The notes under the pieces were generated by a model that ran no database searches, was not told the origin of the DNA, and saw nothing but the letters and a program-made list of their open reading frames with translations. DNA of 64,000 nt from JAVVUJ01 sp964582545. Lineage in GTDB: Bacteria > Bacillota > Clostridia > Peptostreptococcales > Anaerovoracaceae. Positions 26,477 through 35,112 of the stretch are shown here, piece after piece. The stretch lies in the NCBI GenBank assembly GCA_964582545.1, contig CAZOSB010000001.1:124001-188000 (forward strand), in the 5' to 3' direction. How positions within the stretch are numbered: the stretch's first letter is position 1; each line of letters opens with the position of its first letter. The position numbers were made by a program, and so were the translations under genes.

Positions 26477-28228
26477 ATGAAAGTAATTATAGGACAAGGA
26501 AGCTGCGGAATTGCCACCGGTGCAAAAAAGACGGAGGCAGAATTTAAAAAGCAGATTAAGGCTAAGAACTTAACCATTCCTGTGGACACTACAGGATGTA
26601 TTGGAACTTGTTATTTGGAACCCATCGTTGACGTCTATGACGATAAAGGTGAATTGGCTGCCAGATACGTTCAGGTTCAACCGGATAAAGTAGAGACCAT
26701 CGTGGAAAACCACTTGATCAATGGAAATGTCGTTGCGGAAATGGAAATCTCCGCTGTGGATAAGACCTTTATCGAAAAACAGAAGAGAATCGTTCTCAGA
26801 AACTGCGGTTTGATCAATCCCGAAGTCATTGATGAATACATAGCGGTGGGCGGTTATGAGGCTACTAAAAAAGTAATCACCTCCATGACTCAGGAAGAAG
26901 TAATAGAAGAGATTAAAGAGTCCGGACTTAGAGGGCGAGGTGGAGCAGGATTCCCCACTTGGTTTAAATGGAATGCGGCTAAGGCAAACCCCGGAAAAAA
27001 TAAATATATGGTTTGCAACGCAGACGAAGGAGATCCCGGTGCTTTCATGGATAGAAGTGTACTGGAAGGAGATCCCCATTCTCTCATAGAGGGAATGATC
27101 ATCGGCGGTTATGCCATGGGTGCCACAGAGGGTGTTATCTACGTTCGGGCAGAGTATCCATTGGCCATTCATCGTTTGGAAATCGCCATGGAGCAGGCCA
27201 GAGAAAAGGGATTTTTAGGAAAGAATCTTTTTGGAACCGGGTATAGTTTTGATTTGAGAATCAAAGCAGGTGCCGGTGCTTTCGTATGTGGAGAAGAAAC
27301 AGCTTTGATCGCTTCCTTAGAGGGCGAAAGAGGAATGCCTCGTTTAAAACCTCCTTTCCCAGCACAGAAGGGATTTTGGCAACAGCCTACCAATATTAAC
27401 AACGTAGAGACCTTTGCTAATGTGCCATGGATCATCACCAACGGGGGAAAAGCCTTTGGTGCCATGGGAACGGAACAAAGCAAGGGGACGAAGGTATTTG
27501 CTTTGGCCGGAAAGATTAAAAAAGGCGGTCTGGTAGAAGTGCCTATGGGACTTCCTTTAAAGGACGTCATCTATGGAATCGGGGACGGAATTAAAGAGGA
27601 TAAAGCCTTTAAAGCAGTTCAAATGGGAGGTCCTTCTGGTGGGTGTATACCTGCATCCCTCATCGATACGCCGGTTGATTATGAAAACATCAACAAGACA
27701 GGTGCCATCGTAGGCTCCGGTGGAATGATCGTCATGGATGAAACCACCTGTATGGTGGATATGGCCAGATACTTCCTAGACTTTACCAGAAAAGAATCCT
27801 GTGGGAAATGCAATTATTGCAGAGTGGGAACTAAAAGAATGTTGGAAATTCTGGAAAGAATTACCTTGGGTCAAGGAAAAGATGGGGATATCGAACTTTT
27901 GGAAGAGCTGGCAGGAAAGATCAAGGACGGCTCCATGTGCGGACTGGGTCAGACTGCACCAAACCCTGTTTTAACCACCATTAAATACTTCAGAAACGAA
28001 TATGAAGATCATATTTACAATAAGAAATGTACGGCTCGTGCCTGCAAGGAGCTTTTGACCTTTACCATCAACAAGGGTTGTAAGGGTTGTACCCTTTGTT
28101 CCAAGAAATGTCCTGTGGAAGCCATCACCGGAAAAGTGAAGGAGCTTCACGTAATCGACCAGGATAAGTGCATAAAGTGCGGCAAATGTGAAGAAGTTTG
28201 CAAATTTGAAGCCGTAGACAGAGTCTAA
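26477..28228 (+). CDS. NuoF-like flavoprotein subunit (NADH/FMN, iron-sulfur)
   Basis: A 583-residue protein of the HydB/NuoF type. In order it has an N-terminal [2Fe-2S] thioredoxin-like domain (GQGSCGIATGAKK, TGCIGTCYLEP), an NADH-binding glycine loop (RGRGGAGFPTWFKW), an FMN site (GAGAFVCGEETALIASLEGE), a [4Fe-4S] motif (SCGKCNYCRVGTKRM) and a C-terminal 2x[4Fe-4S] ferredoxin (CKGCTLCSKKCP and CIKCGKCEEVC). These extra clusters are characteristic of electron-bifurcating enzymes rather than respiratory complex I. It should be where NADH electrons enter or leave, probably with bifurcation at FMN (known for the family, not shown here). Confidence 0.92.
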   Translation: MKVIIGQGSCGIATGAKKTEAEFKKQIKAKNLTIPVDTTGCIGTCYLEPIVDVYDDKGELAARYVQVQPDKVETIVENHLINGNVVAEMEISAVDKTFIEKQKRIVLRNCGLINPEVIDEYIAVGGYEATKKVITSMTQEEVIEEIKESGLRGRGGAGFPTWFKWNAAKANPGKNKYMVCNADEGDPGAFMDRSVLEGDPHSLIEGMIIGGYAMGATEGVIYVRAEYPLAIHRLEIAMEQAREKGFLGKNLFGTGYSFDLRIKAGAGAFVCGEETALIASLEGERGMPRLKPPFPAQKGFWQQPTNINNVETFANVPWIITNGGKAFGAMGTEQSKGTKVFALAGKIKKGGLVEVPMGLPLKDVIYGIGDGIKEDKAFKAVQMGGPSGGCIPASLIDTPVDYENINKTGAIVGSGGMIVMDETTCMVDMARYFLDFTRKESCGKCNYCRVGTKRMLEILERITLGQGKDGDIELLEELAGKIKDGSMCGLGQTAPNPVLTTIKYFRNEYEDHIYNKKCTARACKELLTFTINKGCKGCTLCSKKCPVEAITGKVKELHVIDQDKCIKCGKCEEVCKFEAVDRV

Positions 28229-28246
28229 GGGAGAGAGGTGATAATA

Positions 28247-31200
28247 ATGAAAAAATTTAGATTAAATATAGACGGAAAAGAAGTAACCGGATTACCCGGT
28301 CAAACCATCTTAGAAGTGGCAAAGGAAAATGACATCTTCATCCCTACCTTTTGTTTTGACGAGAGGACTGAGATTTACGGAGCTTGTGGCATCTGCGTGG
28401 TGGAAGTGGAAGGAAATCCCAAGATGGTAAAGGCCTGTGCCACCGAAATTGCACCCAACATGGTCATTAAGACGGATACGGACAGGGTGAAAGAATCCAG
28501 AAAGACCAACTTAGAACTGTTGCTTTCCAACCACGTAGGAGATTGCAGACCTCCTTGTGTTTTGGCTTGTCCGGCTCAGACGGATTGCCAAGGTTATGTG
28601 GGTCTCATTGCCAACGGTCAGTTTGAGGAAGCCTTGGAACTGATCAAGGAGAAGATTCCTCTACCTGCATCTATCGGAAGAGTATGTCCTCACCCTTGTG
28701 AAGACAATTGTAGAAGAAAACTCATTGAAGAACCTATTTCCATCGCATGGCTTAAGAGCTTTGCCGCAGATACGGATTTGTTTGGCGAAGATCCATTTAT
28801 GCCTGAAATCGCTTTACCCAGCGGAAAGTCTGTAGCTGTTATCGGCGGTGGTCCTTATGGGCTTTCCGTGGCATATTTCCTGAGAATTATGGGACACGAA
28901 GTCACCATATTTGAGGCTATGCCTAAATTGGGCGGTATGTTGAGATACGGTATTCCGGAATATAGATTACCTAAAGAGATACTGGATCAGGAGATTGAAT
29001 TAATCGGAAGAATGGGCGTTGACATCGTTCCCAATACCAAGGTAGGCGTGGATATTTCCTTCGAAACCATCCGTGCTGATTTTGATGCGGTCTGTATCGG
29101 TATCGGTGCATGGGTTTCCACCGGCGTTGGGTGCAAAGGTGAGGATTCTCAAGGGGTCATCGGCGGTATTGACTTCCTGAGAAAAGTTGTGAGAAATGAA
29201 GAACTGAATATAGGCGAGAACGTTGCCATCGTAGGTGGCGGTAATACGGCCATGGATGCTTGCCGAACAGCTGTAAGACTGGGCGCAAAAAACGTATATA
29301 ATATTTACAGGCGTACAAAGGATGAAATGCCTGCGGACAGGATAGAGATTGTGGAAGGGGAAGAGGAAGGGGTTATCTTTAAAAACCTGACCAATCCTAT
29401 TGAAATGATTACCGATGAAAATGGTCATGTGAAGGAAGTCCTTCTTCAGATTATGGAACTAGGGGAGCCTGATGCCAGTGGAAGAAGAGCACCTGTACCT
29501 GTGGAAGGTAAGACGGAAACCATCGCTGTGGATACGGTGATTTTGGCTATCGGTCAGGCGGTAGATCCTTCCGGATTTGGAGGGGTAGATCTTACCAGAA
29601 AGAAAGGTATCGTTTATGACAAGGATACCTTTATGACCAACATGGAGGGCGTGTTTGCTGGTGGTGACTGTGGAAACGATAAGATTTCCATCGCCATTGA
29701 AGCCATAGCAGATGCAAGAAAATCCTCTAATATCATCGATGCTTATTTAAACGGTGAGTCTGTTCGTTATGAAAAACCTTATGTGGTGGAAAGAACAGAT
29801 ATTACGGAAAAAACTTTTGAAGACAGAGAAAGACAATGCAGACCTACGAGGGATCACCTTTCACCGGAAGAGAGAAAGGATAACTTCTCCGAGGTGGTGT
29901 TCGGCTTTGATGAAGGGCAGGCTGTGGAGGATGCTTCCAGATGTTTGGAATGTGGATGTCACGACTATTTTGAGTGTAAACTCATCGACTTTGCCAACCA
30001 GTATGGTGTGAAGCCGGAAAGATTTTCGGGGGATGTTAACAAGGTGGAATTTGACGACGATCATCCATTTATCACCAGGGATCCCAACAAGTGTATCCTC
30101 TGTGGCCTCTGCGTGAGAGTTTGTGATGAAGTGATGGGAATCGGTGCTTTGGGATTGGTTCACAGAGGTTTTGATACGGTGGTGAAACCCACATTGGAAA
30201 AACCATTGGAAAAATCCGGCTGCGTATCTTGTGGTCAATGTGTGTCCGTCTGCCCGACAGGTGCTTTGGGAGAGAGATTAACCATTGCAAAATCAGTGCC
30301 TCTATGCACAGATGAAACGGATACCACCTGTTCCTTCTGCTCTGTGGGATGTAGCATCCATTTGGAAACCTATGGAGACTTATTGGTGAAGGCCAATCCT
30401 GATAAAGAGGGATTTGTGAACAAAGGACTCTTATGCGGAAAAGGCAAGTTTGGATTTGATACGGCTTTCTTGGAAGGCAAGTTGGTAGAGCCCATGATCA
30501 AGAGAGACAAAGTCTTTGAAGTGGTTGATTATCACGAAGCCTTTATGACTACAGCAAAGAAGCTTCAGTCCATAGGTGCTAAATATGGAAAAGATAAGGT
30601 GGCAGTGGCAATTTCTGACAGATATACCAATGAAGAAGCCTATGCCATAAAGAAGTTGGCAACTGTGATTGGTGCCAAGACTCTCTGCTTTAACAATAGA
30701 GAAAGTGGAATCTCTAAAGTGTTGGGATTTGATGCATCTCCCAATACCATCGACGAGCTGCTTTCCACAGAAGTGATTTTGGTAGCAGGATTCCAGATTG
30801 TTCATAATCCGGTAATCGGACTGAAGATCAGCCAAGCTGCAAAGAACGGAGCAAAGGTTATCGTGGTGAATCCAAAAGGATTTGAAGGGCATTTTGACTA
30901 TGCTACAAAGGTAATCTATACGGAAAATGATCTGGAGTTCTTGAAAGCCGTGGCAAAGAAGCTTTGTGAAATAAAACCTCAGAACTCTGAAGGATTTGAG
31001 AGATTGACTAAGAGCCTAGAGGGTGTCAAAGTAGATCAAGATGCTGTAGAAGTAGCTGAGCTTTATGGAAAAGCTAAGAAAGCCATGATCGTATTCCAGC
31101 AAAATGTGGTAACTGTTGAAGGTGCTACCTTATTGGCAGACATGGCAGTGATCTCCGGGCACATAGGAAGCCCTAGAGATGGTATTTTGCAGGTAAAAGC

Positions 31201-31738
31201 GAAGAACAACAGCCAAGGGTTGGTAGATTTGGGAATTACAGCAGGTGCGGAAGCTGCAAAGGATATGAAAGCACTCCTGATCTTTGGGGAAGATCCACAA
31301 GTTGACCTTTCCGGAGTGGAGTTCCTAATGGTATCAGATACCCACGTGACTGATACGGTGGAAAAGGCCAATGTGGTTATACCCGGTACGGGTTTTGCCT
31401 CTGCGGACGGAACATTTACCAATACGGAGAGAAGGTTGATGCCTGTGGAAGCTGCTATAGATGAAGATGTGATATTTAATAACTGGGAAATTGCATCGGA
31501 AATCGCTCACGTATTTGAAAAGGAAATGGACTTTGAGGATTCCTACGATATTTCCGTGGAAATGGATGATGTATTGCCCAAGTATAAATATGCAGAGATT
31601 GGGGAGGTTTACGGAGGAGTATTAGCTCCAAAGGAAGTCTGCTTGCAACCAGTCCAGGATGGAAAATTTGTGGATCCATTAAAATCTACGGATAATTTGA
31701 TGAATGTTATTAACGCTAGGTTGCCGAAACCGGTTTAA
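28247..31738 (+). CDS. Ferredoxin-GltD-FdhA-like fusion, predicted NADP(H) module of a bifurcating complex
   Basis: A 1163-residue protein starting at the ATG at 28247 (GTG at 28238 is the alternative). In order: a NuoG-type [2Fe-2S] domain (about 1-80), a GltD/NfnB N-terminal cluster domain (CPAQTDCQGYV, RVCPHPCEDNC), FAD site VIGGGPYGLSVA (about 197), NADPH site IVGGGNTAMDACR with YRRTKDEMPA (about 325-355), 2x[4Fe-4S] (CILCGLCVRVC, CVSCGQCVSVCP; about 613-670), then a formate-dehydrogenase-alpha-like domain starting CSFCSVGC (about 694) with LLCGKGKFGFD. The position of the catalytic Sec/Cys of true FdhA holds LCFNNRESG, with no Cys or Sec at the expected place, so formate oxidation is unlikely. 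With the NuoE/NuoF partners it resembles a Stn/Nfn-type NADH-NADPH-ferredoxin transhydrogenase. The assignment is inferred from domain content. Confidence 0.85.
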   Translation: MKKFRLNIDGKEVTGLPGQTILEVAKENDIFIPTFCFDERTEIYGACGICVVEVEGNPKMVKACATEIAPNMVIKTDTDRVKESRKTNLELLLSNHVGDCRPPCVLACPAQTDCQGYVGLIANGQFEEALELIKEKIPLPASIGRVCPHPCEDNCRRKLIEEPISIAWLKSFAADTDLFGEDPFMPEIALPSGKSVAVIGGGPYGLSVAYFLRIMGHEVTIFEAMPKLGGMLRYGIPEYRLPKEILDQEIELIGRMGVDIVPNTKVGVDISFETIRADFDAVCIGIGAWVSTGVGCKGEDSQGVIGGIDFLRKVVRNEELNIGENVAIVGGGNTAMDACRTAVRLGAKNVYNIYRRTKDEMPADRIEIVEGEEEGVIFKNLTNPIEMITDENGHVKEVLLQIMELGEPDASGRRAPVPVEGKTETIAVDTVILAIGQAVDPSGFGGVDLTRKKGIVYDKDTFMTNMEGVFAGGDCGNDKISIAIEAIADARKSSNIIDAYLNGESVRYEKPYVVERTDITEKTFEDRERQCRPTRDHLSPEERKDNFSEVVFGFDEGQAVEDASRCLECGCHDYFECKLIDFANQYGVKPERFSGDVNKVEFDDDHPFITRDPNKCILCGLCVRVCDEVMGIGALGLVHRGFDTVVKPTLEKPLEKSGCVSCGQCVSVCPTGALGERLTIAKSVPLCTDETDTTCSFCSVGCSIHLETYGDLLVKANPDKEGFVNKGLLCGKGKFGFDTAFLEGKLVEPMIKRDKVFEVVDYHEAFMTTAKKLQSIGAKYGKDKVAVAISDRYTNEEAYAIKKLATVIGAKTLCFNNRESGISKVLGFDASPNTIDELLSTEVILVAGFQIVHNPVIGLKISQAAKNGAKVIVVNPKGFEGHFDYATKVIYTENDLEFLKAVAKKLCEIKPQNSEGFERLTKSLEGVKVDQDAVEVAELYGKAKKAMIVFQQNVVTVEGATLLADMAVISGHIGSPRDGILQVKAKNNSQGLVDLGITAGAEAAKDMKALLIFGEDPQVDLSGVEFLMVSDTHVTDTVEKANVVIPGTGFASADGTFTNTERRLMPVEAAIDEDVIFNNWEIASEIAHVFEKEMDFEDSYDISVEMDDVLPKYKYAEIGEVYGGVLAPKEVCLQPVQDGKFVDPLKSTDNLMNVINARLPKPV

Positions 31739-31742
31739 GATC

Positions 31743-31838
31743 CCTGTGATTCCCTGGGATTACGGTACGGAGAGGTGGATATGCTCCGCATATCTATGGA
31801 TTGAGATTCCGTAATGTAATCCTTCTGGGAATCACAGG
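31743..31838 (+). repeat. 96-nt nested inverted-repeat element after the fusion gene
   Basis: CCTGTGATTCCC (31743-31754) is a perfect match to GGGAATCACAGG (31827-31838). Inside, ATTACGG (31759-31765) pairs with CCGTAAT (31809-31815), and GATATGC-TCC-GCATATC (31778-31794) caps the structure. It begins 5 bases after the stop codon. No T-run follows, so it is not a standard terminator; mRNA stabilisation or a palindromic repeat element are options. Confidence 0.7.
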
Positions 31839-32110
31839 TTTTCCTTAGTTAAAAATGTAGGAAGATTATGCTCCCGCATAATTTCTTTTAGAGGTTCCGT
31901 AAAGGCACTGAGAGATATGGGCATGCCACTTCCGTGATGTAATCCTTCTGGGAATCACAGGTTTTCCTTAGTTAAAAATGTAGGAAGATTATGCTCCCGC
32001 ATAATTTCTTTTAGAGGTTCCGTAAAGGCACTGAGAGATATGGGCATGCCACTTCCGTAATGTAATCCATCTGGGAATCACAGGTATATTTTCAGTTAAA
32101 AGTTTAGGTA
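31807..32110 (+). repeat. 123-bp tandem repeat, two full units plus a partial third
   Basis: Units start at 31807, 31930 and 32053. The first two are nearly identical over all 123 bases (one visible change, A to G at 31936). The third matches for about 35 bases and then decays. Each unit starts with the right arm of the 96-nt inverted repeat and contains the hairpin ATTATGC-TCCC-GCATAAT (31865-31882 and 31988-32005). No open frame runs through the units. The near-identity implies recent duplication. Confidence 0.9.
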
Positions 32111-32117
32111 GCAATTA

Positions 32118-32163
32118 AAAAATAGAGCCAGGGCGGTTGAATAGTTTGCCGTGGCTCTTTTTT
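32118..32163. terminator. Bidirectional terminator
   Basis: AGAGCCA (32124-32130) pairs with TGGCTCT (32152-32158), with an A-run on the left and six Ts on the right. It would end plus-strand transcription through the repeats and minus-strand transcription from the broken Rpn gene. Confidence 0.85.
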
Positions 32164-32190
32164 AGTGGCACTATGTTGACTTGATAATTT

Positions 32191-33125
32191 TTACTTGTTT
32201 TCGTATTCGGAGCAGGGCAGAGTTTCAACTTTTTCTAAGGGTAATTCTGTTATTCGAGCAATAGTCTCGTTGTCAAACCCCTCCTTTTTAAGGTTGGCGG
32301 CGGCAATAAGTTTAGCTTTTTCCACACCCTCAGCCATACCTTTTTCTATGCCCTTTTTAATACCCCGCTCCATACCTTCGGTGATACCACGCTCCTCGGC
32401 AACCATCATGGCATTGTAGTAGTCTCTTTCTGCCTTTTCCCTCATGTCGTATTCATATCGCAGCTTATCATCGGCACTGACGTAAACCAGCTTTTCCACT
32501 GCCTTTTCAAATACTTTCTCTTTTGATGAAAGCATCTTCAAGTCCTCCTCTCTCTCCGTAGTCAGGAATAGTCCCCAAAGCTCCCGGTTGGTCATGTCTT
32601 TAATTGGCATTTTCTTTTTTAGGAATTTATCCAACTCAAAATATGCAATTTCTGTTATATCGGATAATTGTTTTCCACTTTCCACGTTCATAAATCTATA
32701 CTTATTATAACAAGAAGCTTCTTCTTTTAAAAGAGAAAAGTTTAAAATGGCCAAAGTGATGGTTTATCCGAGTTCCTCGTATTTTCCGGTTTGCAAGGGT
32801 TGGGAAGATAGCAATTTAGAATTGTAGTAAATGCTTCTAGGAATCATGTTGTACTCATTTTTCATTTGGATTTCTACATTAATATATTCGTTGTTTGTAG
32901 TTTTAACCCGTAAATCCAGATGGCTCAATTTTTCTTTGTGATGGGATGGTACCAGCTCGCTGTTTACGATCTCTACAGAATTAGGATCTTTTACATCTAA
33001 TTCCAGAACATCTCGCATGCGGTTAAAAGTTCCTTATCGTTATCCGTACAGAAAATGGCCTTAAAAACTAAGTCTGCATGGGGTGGAAGGAGCTCTTTTC
33101 CTTCGTATAAAATCTTTTTCATCAT
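32191..33125 (-). pseudogene. Rpn-family (PD-(D/E)XK) nuclease, disrupted
   Basis: The minus-strand reading starts at ATG 33125 (after GAGGTG) with MMKKILYEGKELLPPHADLV, the usual Rpn/PDDEXK_2 opening. Near 33018-33025 the frame slips by one base: the sequence continues as MRDVLELDVKDPNSVE in another frame, through the catalytic segment LDLRVKTTNNEYINVEIQMK. An in-frame TAA at 32764-32766 interrupts YEELG and ITLAILNFSLL. The rest is intact to the C-terminal Gly/Glu/Lys-rich tail (EGMERGIKKGIEKGMAEG) typical of the family. Members are recombination-promoting nucleases or transposase-like proteins. The frameshift plus the stop make this a pseudogene unless they are sequencing errors. Confidence 0.85.
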
Positions 33126-33210
33126 TGACTTCACCTCTTTCTAAAGATACTGTTAAAAATAAAGGGTATTTTCTTTGACATTTAGCCAGTATGGTCTTTA
33201 CATATTCCCA

Positions 33211-33249
33211 CCTAACGAAAAAAAGACGCCCCTTGGCGTCCTTGTTAGG
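33211..33249 (-). terminator. Minus-strand terminator/attenuator upstream of Rpn pseudogene
   Basis: GACGCC (33225-33230) pairs with GGCGTC (33235-33240). Read on the minus strand the stem is followed by seven Ts (33218-33224 complement). An outer CCTAAC/GTTAGG pair (33211-33216, 33244-33249) frames it. No minus-strand gene lies to its right before 34857, so it either attenuates a leader of the Rpn gene or is the relic of a lost gene. Confidence 0.7.
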
Positions 33250-33498
33250 TCTGAGTTTAGCATATTTTGTATCTAAAAGTTAAGTAAAATTGTTAAAAAT
33301 TGTAAAAAATTATGAATATTATAATTCGTATCTATTTAAAAAATTTTATTTTATGTTTTAACTTCTATATAGAATAATTGATATTATTTAATGATTAATA
33401 TCAAAACGAAAATTATTTACTAAATAACGTTATTGTTTAAATTTAACCATGGCATTAAAAATTTTGCACGGATAATATAGAAATTTTTTAACGCTCAC

Positions 33499-33527
33499 TT
33501 GTTTCCAAAACAAAATAGAAGTAAAAT
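33499..33527 (+). promoter_or_regulatory. Candidate promoter for amidohydrolase
   Basis: TTGTTT (33499-33504), 17 bases, then TAAAAT (33522-33527). The expected start is near 33534, giving an approximately 80-base leader before the ATG at 33613. Confidence 0.45.
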
Positions 33528-33612
33528 ATATGTAACATTTAAGGTACTGGCGTAGTGCAAAGCGTTAAAAGTTTGCATGATAACACTTCAAGCGGAGTTC
33601 AGGAGGGAAAAG

Positions 33613-34857
33613 ATGGCGAACATTGCATTTGTAGGGGGACTGTTGATCGACGGCAACGGGGGAGAACCCATAGAAGATTCACTGGTTTTAGTTCGGGATA
33701 AAAAAATTGAATATGCTGGGAGCAAGCAACCTTTCTCAGAAAGTGAGTATCAGGTAAAGGATATTACCGACAAAGTGATTATGCCGGGACTCATCGATAC
33801 CCACTTGCATTTTAGCGGAAACCTTACGGATAAGGATTCTGAATGGGTTTTAGAGCCTGTTTTGCAAAAAGCCGTAGTGGCGGTAGCTCAGGCAAAAGAA
33901 GCCTTGGAGCATGGATTGACTTCTGTGGGGGAAATTTCCATGACGGGTATACATATCAGAAATATGATAGAAAAAGGGATTATGGATGGCCCCAGAGTGG
34001 TTGCCACGGGAAGGGGATTTTCCAGGACGGCAGGTCACGGGGATGCCCATCTTTTGCCCTTGGATTACAATGAGTACTCACATCCTTGGGCAGAGCGTGT
34101 TGACGGGCCTTGGGAATTGCGAAAGGCAGTCAGACGGAAACTGAGAGAAGAGCCGGATGCTATTAAAATTTGGGCCACAGGAGGCGGAATTTGGAGATAC
34201 GACAGGAAGGCGGACAGCCACTACACCATGGAGGAGATTCAGGCCGTTGCCGATGAATGTAGAATGGTAGGAATCCCACTATGGGCCCATGCAGAAGGGT
34301 ATGAAGGGGCGTTAAATTGTGTGAAGGCAGGGGTTACCGCCATCATTCACGGACAGGAACTCAACGAGGAATGCCTTGAAATCATGAAAAATAACGATAT
34401 TACCTTTTGTCCCACCATGCAGTTCTTTGAAGAGTGGTTTACCGTATACGAACCACCCTATCGACCTATCCACGAGCAATACGAGGGGAACACGGTTGCG
34501 GAAAAGGAACTAAATAGGATATTTGGAAATTTGAAAAGCGCCAATGAAAGGGGCATTAGGATTGTGGTAGGTTCGGATTCATTTTGCAGCAGTCTGACTC
34601 CTTACGGGAAATATGCCATCACAGAAATGGTTACATTAAATAGAGCTGGGCTTTCCCCCATGGAAACCCTATGCGCCGCCACAAAAAATGGTGCAGAAAT
34701 GCTTCGGATAGATGATATTACGGGGACTTTAGAAGCGGGCAAATTTGCAGACCTTTTGGTGCTCTCCCAAAATCCGCTGACGGATATCAAAAATGTTTCC
34801 GTGGATCATATGGAAGTGATCATGAAAGAGGGGAAAGCGATTCGCTCCTTAATTTGA
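33613..34857 (+). CDS. Imidazolonepropionase-like amidohydrolase
   Basis: A 414-residue metal-dependent hydrolase. The ATG at 33613 has AGGAGG at 33601-33606; an upstream ATG at 33577 does not. Motifs are DTHLHF (metal His pair), AIKIWATGGG (bridging Lys region), WAHAEG and IIHGQEL (metal His), and VVGSDSF (catalytic Asp). They place it with imidazolonepropionase/Xaa-Pro dipeptidase-type amidohydrolases, which cleave cyclic amides or N-acyl bonds. There is no signal peptide. It seems to be a single-gene transcript: it has its own promoter candidate and a strong terminator at 34960. The substrate is unknown. Confidence 0.85.
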   Translation: MANIAFVGGLLIDGNGGEPIEDSLVLVRDKKIEYAGSKQPFSESEYQVKDITDKVIMPGLIDTHLHFSGNLTDKDSEWVLEPVLQKAVVAVAQAKEALEHGLTSVGEISMTGIHIRNMIEKGIMDGPRVVATGRGFSRTAGHGDAHLLPLDYNEYSHPWAERVDGPWELRKAVRRKLREEPDAIKIWATGGGIWRYDRKADSHYTMEEIQAVADECRMVGIPLWAHAEGYEGALNCVKAGVTAIIHGQELNEECLEIMKNNDITFCPTMQFFEEWFTVYEPPYRPIHEQYEGNTVAEKELNRIFGNLKSANERGIRIVVGSDSFCSSLTPYGKYAITEMVTLNRAGLSPMETLCAATKNGAEMLRIDDITGTLEAGKFADLLVLSQNPLTDIKNVSVDHMEVIMKEGKAIRSLI

Positions 34858-34937
34858 TAAAATGATTGGATAAAATAGTTCGAACATCATTCGATAAAAT
34901 GGTTCGAAAATCATTCGATAAAATCATTCGATAAGTT
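34850..34937 (+). repeat. Short degenerate tandem repeats after amidohydrolase
   Basis: GATAAAAT recurs several times, interleaved with GTTCGAA and ATCATTC, giving an imperfect tandem array of about 31-base and shorter units that begins at the stop codon. It is AT-rich and non-coding. Confidence 0.6.
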
Positions 34938-34959
34938 TTTATTAAAGTTTAGAAGAACA

Positions 34960-35006
34960 AAAATCAGAGTACACCATTTATTCAATGGAAGCTCTGATTT
35001 TTATTT
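34960..35006 (+). terminator. Strong terminator
   Basis: AAAATCAGAG (34960-34969) pairs with CTCTGATTTT (34992-35001), with an inner CCATT/AATGG helix and a T-rich tail. It separates the amidohydrolase gene from the EET operon. Confidence 0.88.
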
Positions 35007-35112
35007 TACACCTTTATTTTATAATATTTTTTAGGTAAAAATGACTAAAAAATCCTTTTTAAGAGAAAATAAAAAGGAATAACTATTTAGAAAAAAGAAA
35101 GAAGTGAAGAAC

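Larger units (their letters stand above)
33126..33612. other. 487-bp gene-free region
   Basis: It contains the ribosome site of the broken Rpn gene, a minus-strand terminator-like hairpin (33211-33249), about 240 bases of very AT-rich sequence without recognisable genes (33255-33495), and a candidate promoter (33499-33527) for the amidohydrolase. Confidence 0.7.

Noticed and set aside
26570..27172. 200-codon minus-strand frame inside the NuoF-like gene
   Set aside because: Antisense of a strongly conserved gene; the translation has no recognisable motifs.
25946..31738. Reading the operon as an [FeFe]-hydrogenase (HydABC)
   Set aside because: The NuoE and NuoF parts fit, but the large subunit has none of the H-cluster motifs (TSCCPxW, MPCxxK, ExMACxxGC) and instead has GltD and FdhA-like domains.
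28247..31738. Calling the large subunit a functional formate dehydrogenase
   Set aside because: The Sec/Cys active-site position is replaced and the frame has no in-frame TGA that could be selenocysteine.
31807..32110. CRISPR array
   Set aside because: The units are 123 bp, identical throughout with no variable spacers, and there are only two and a half of them; no cas genes are nearby.
32191..33125. Insertion sequence or intact transposase
   Set aside because: Although Rpn proteins are sometimes labelled transposases, I see no terminal inverted repeats or target duplications around the gene and the frame is broken.
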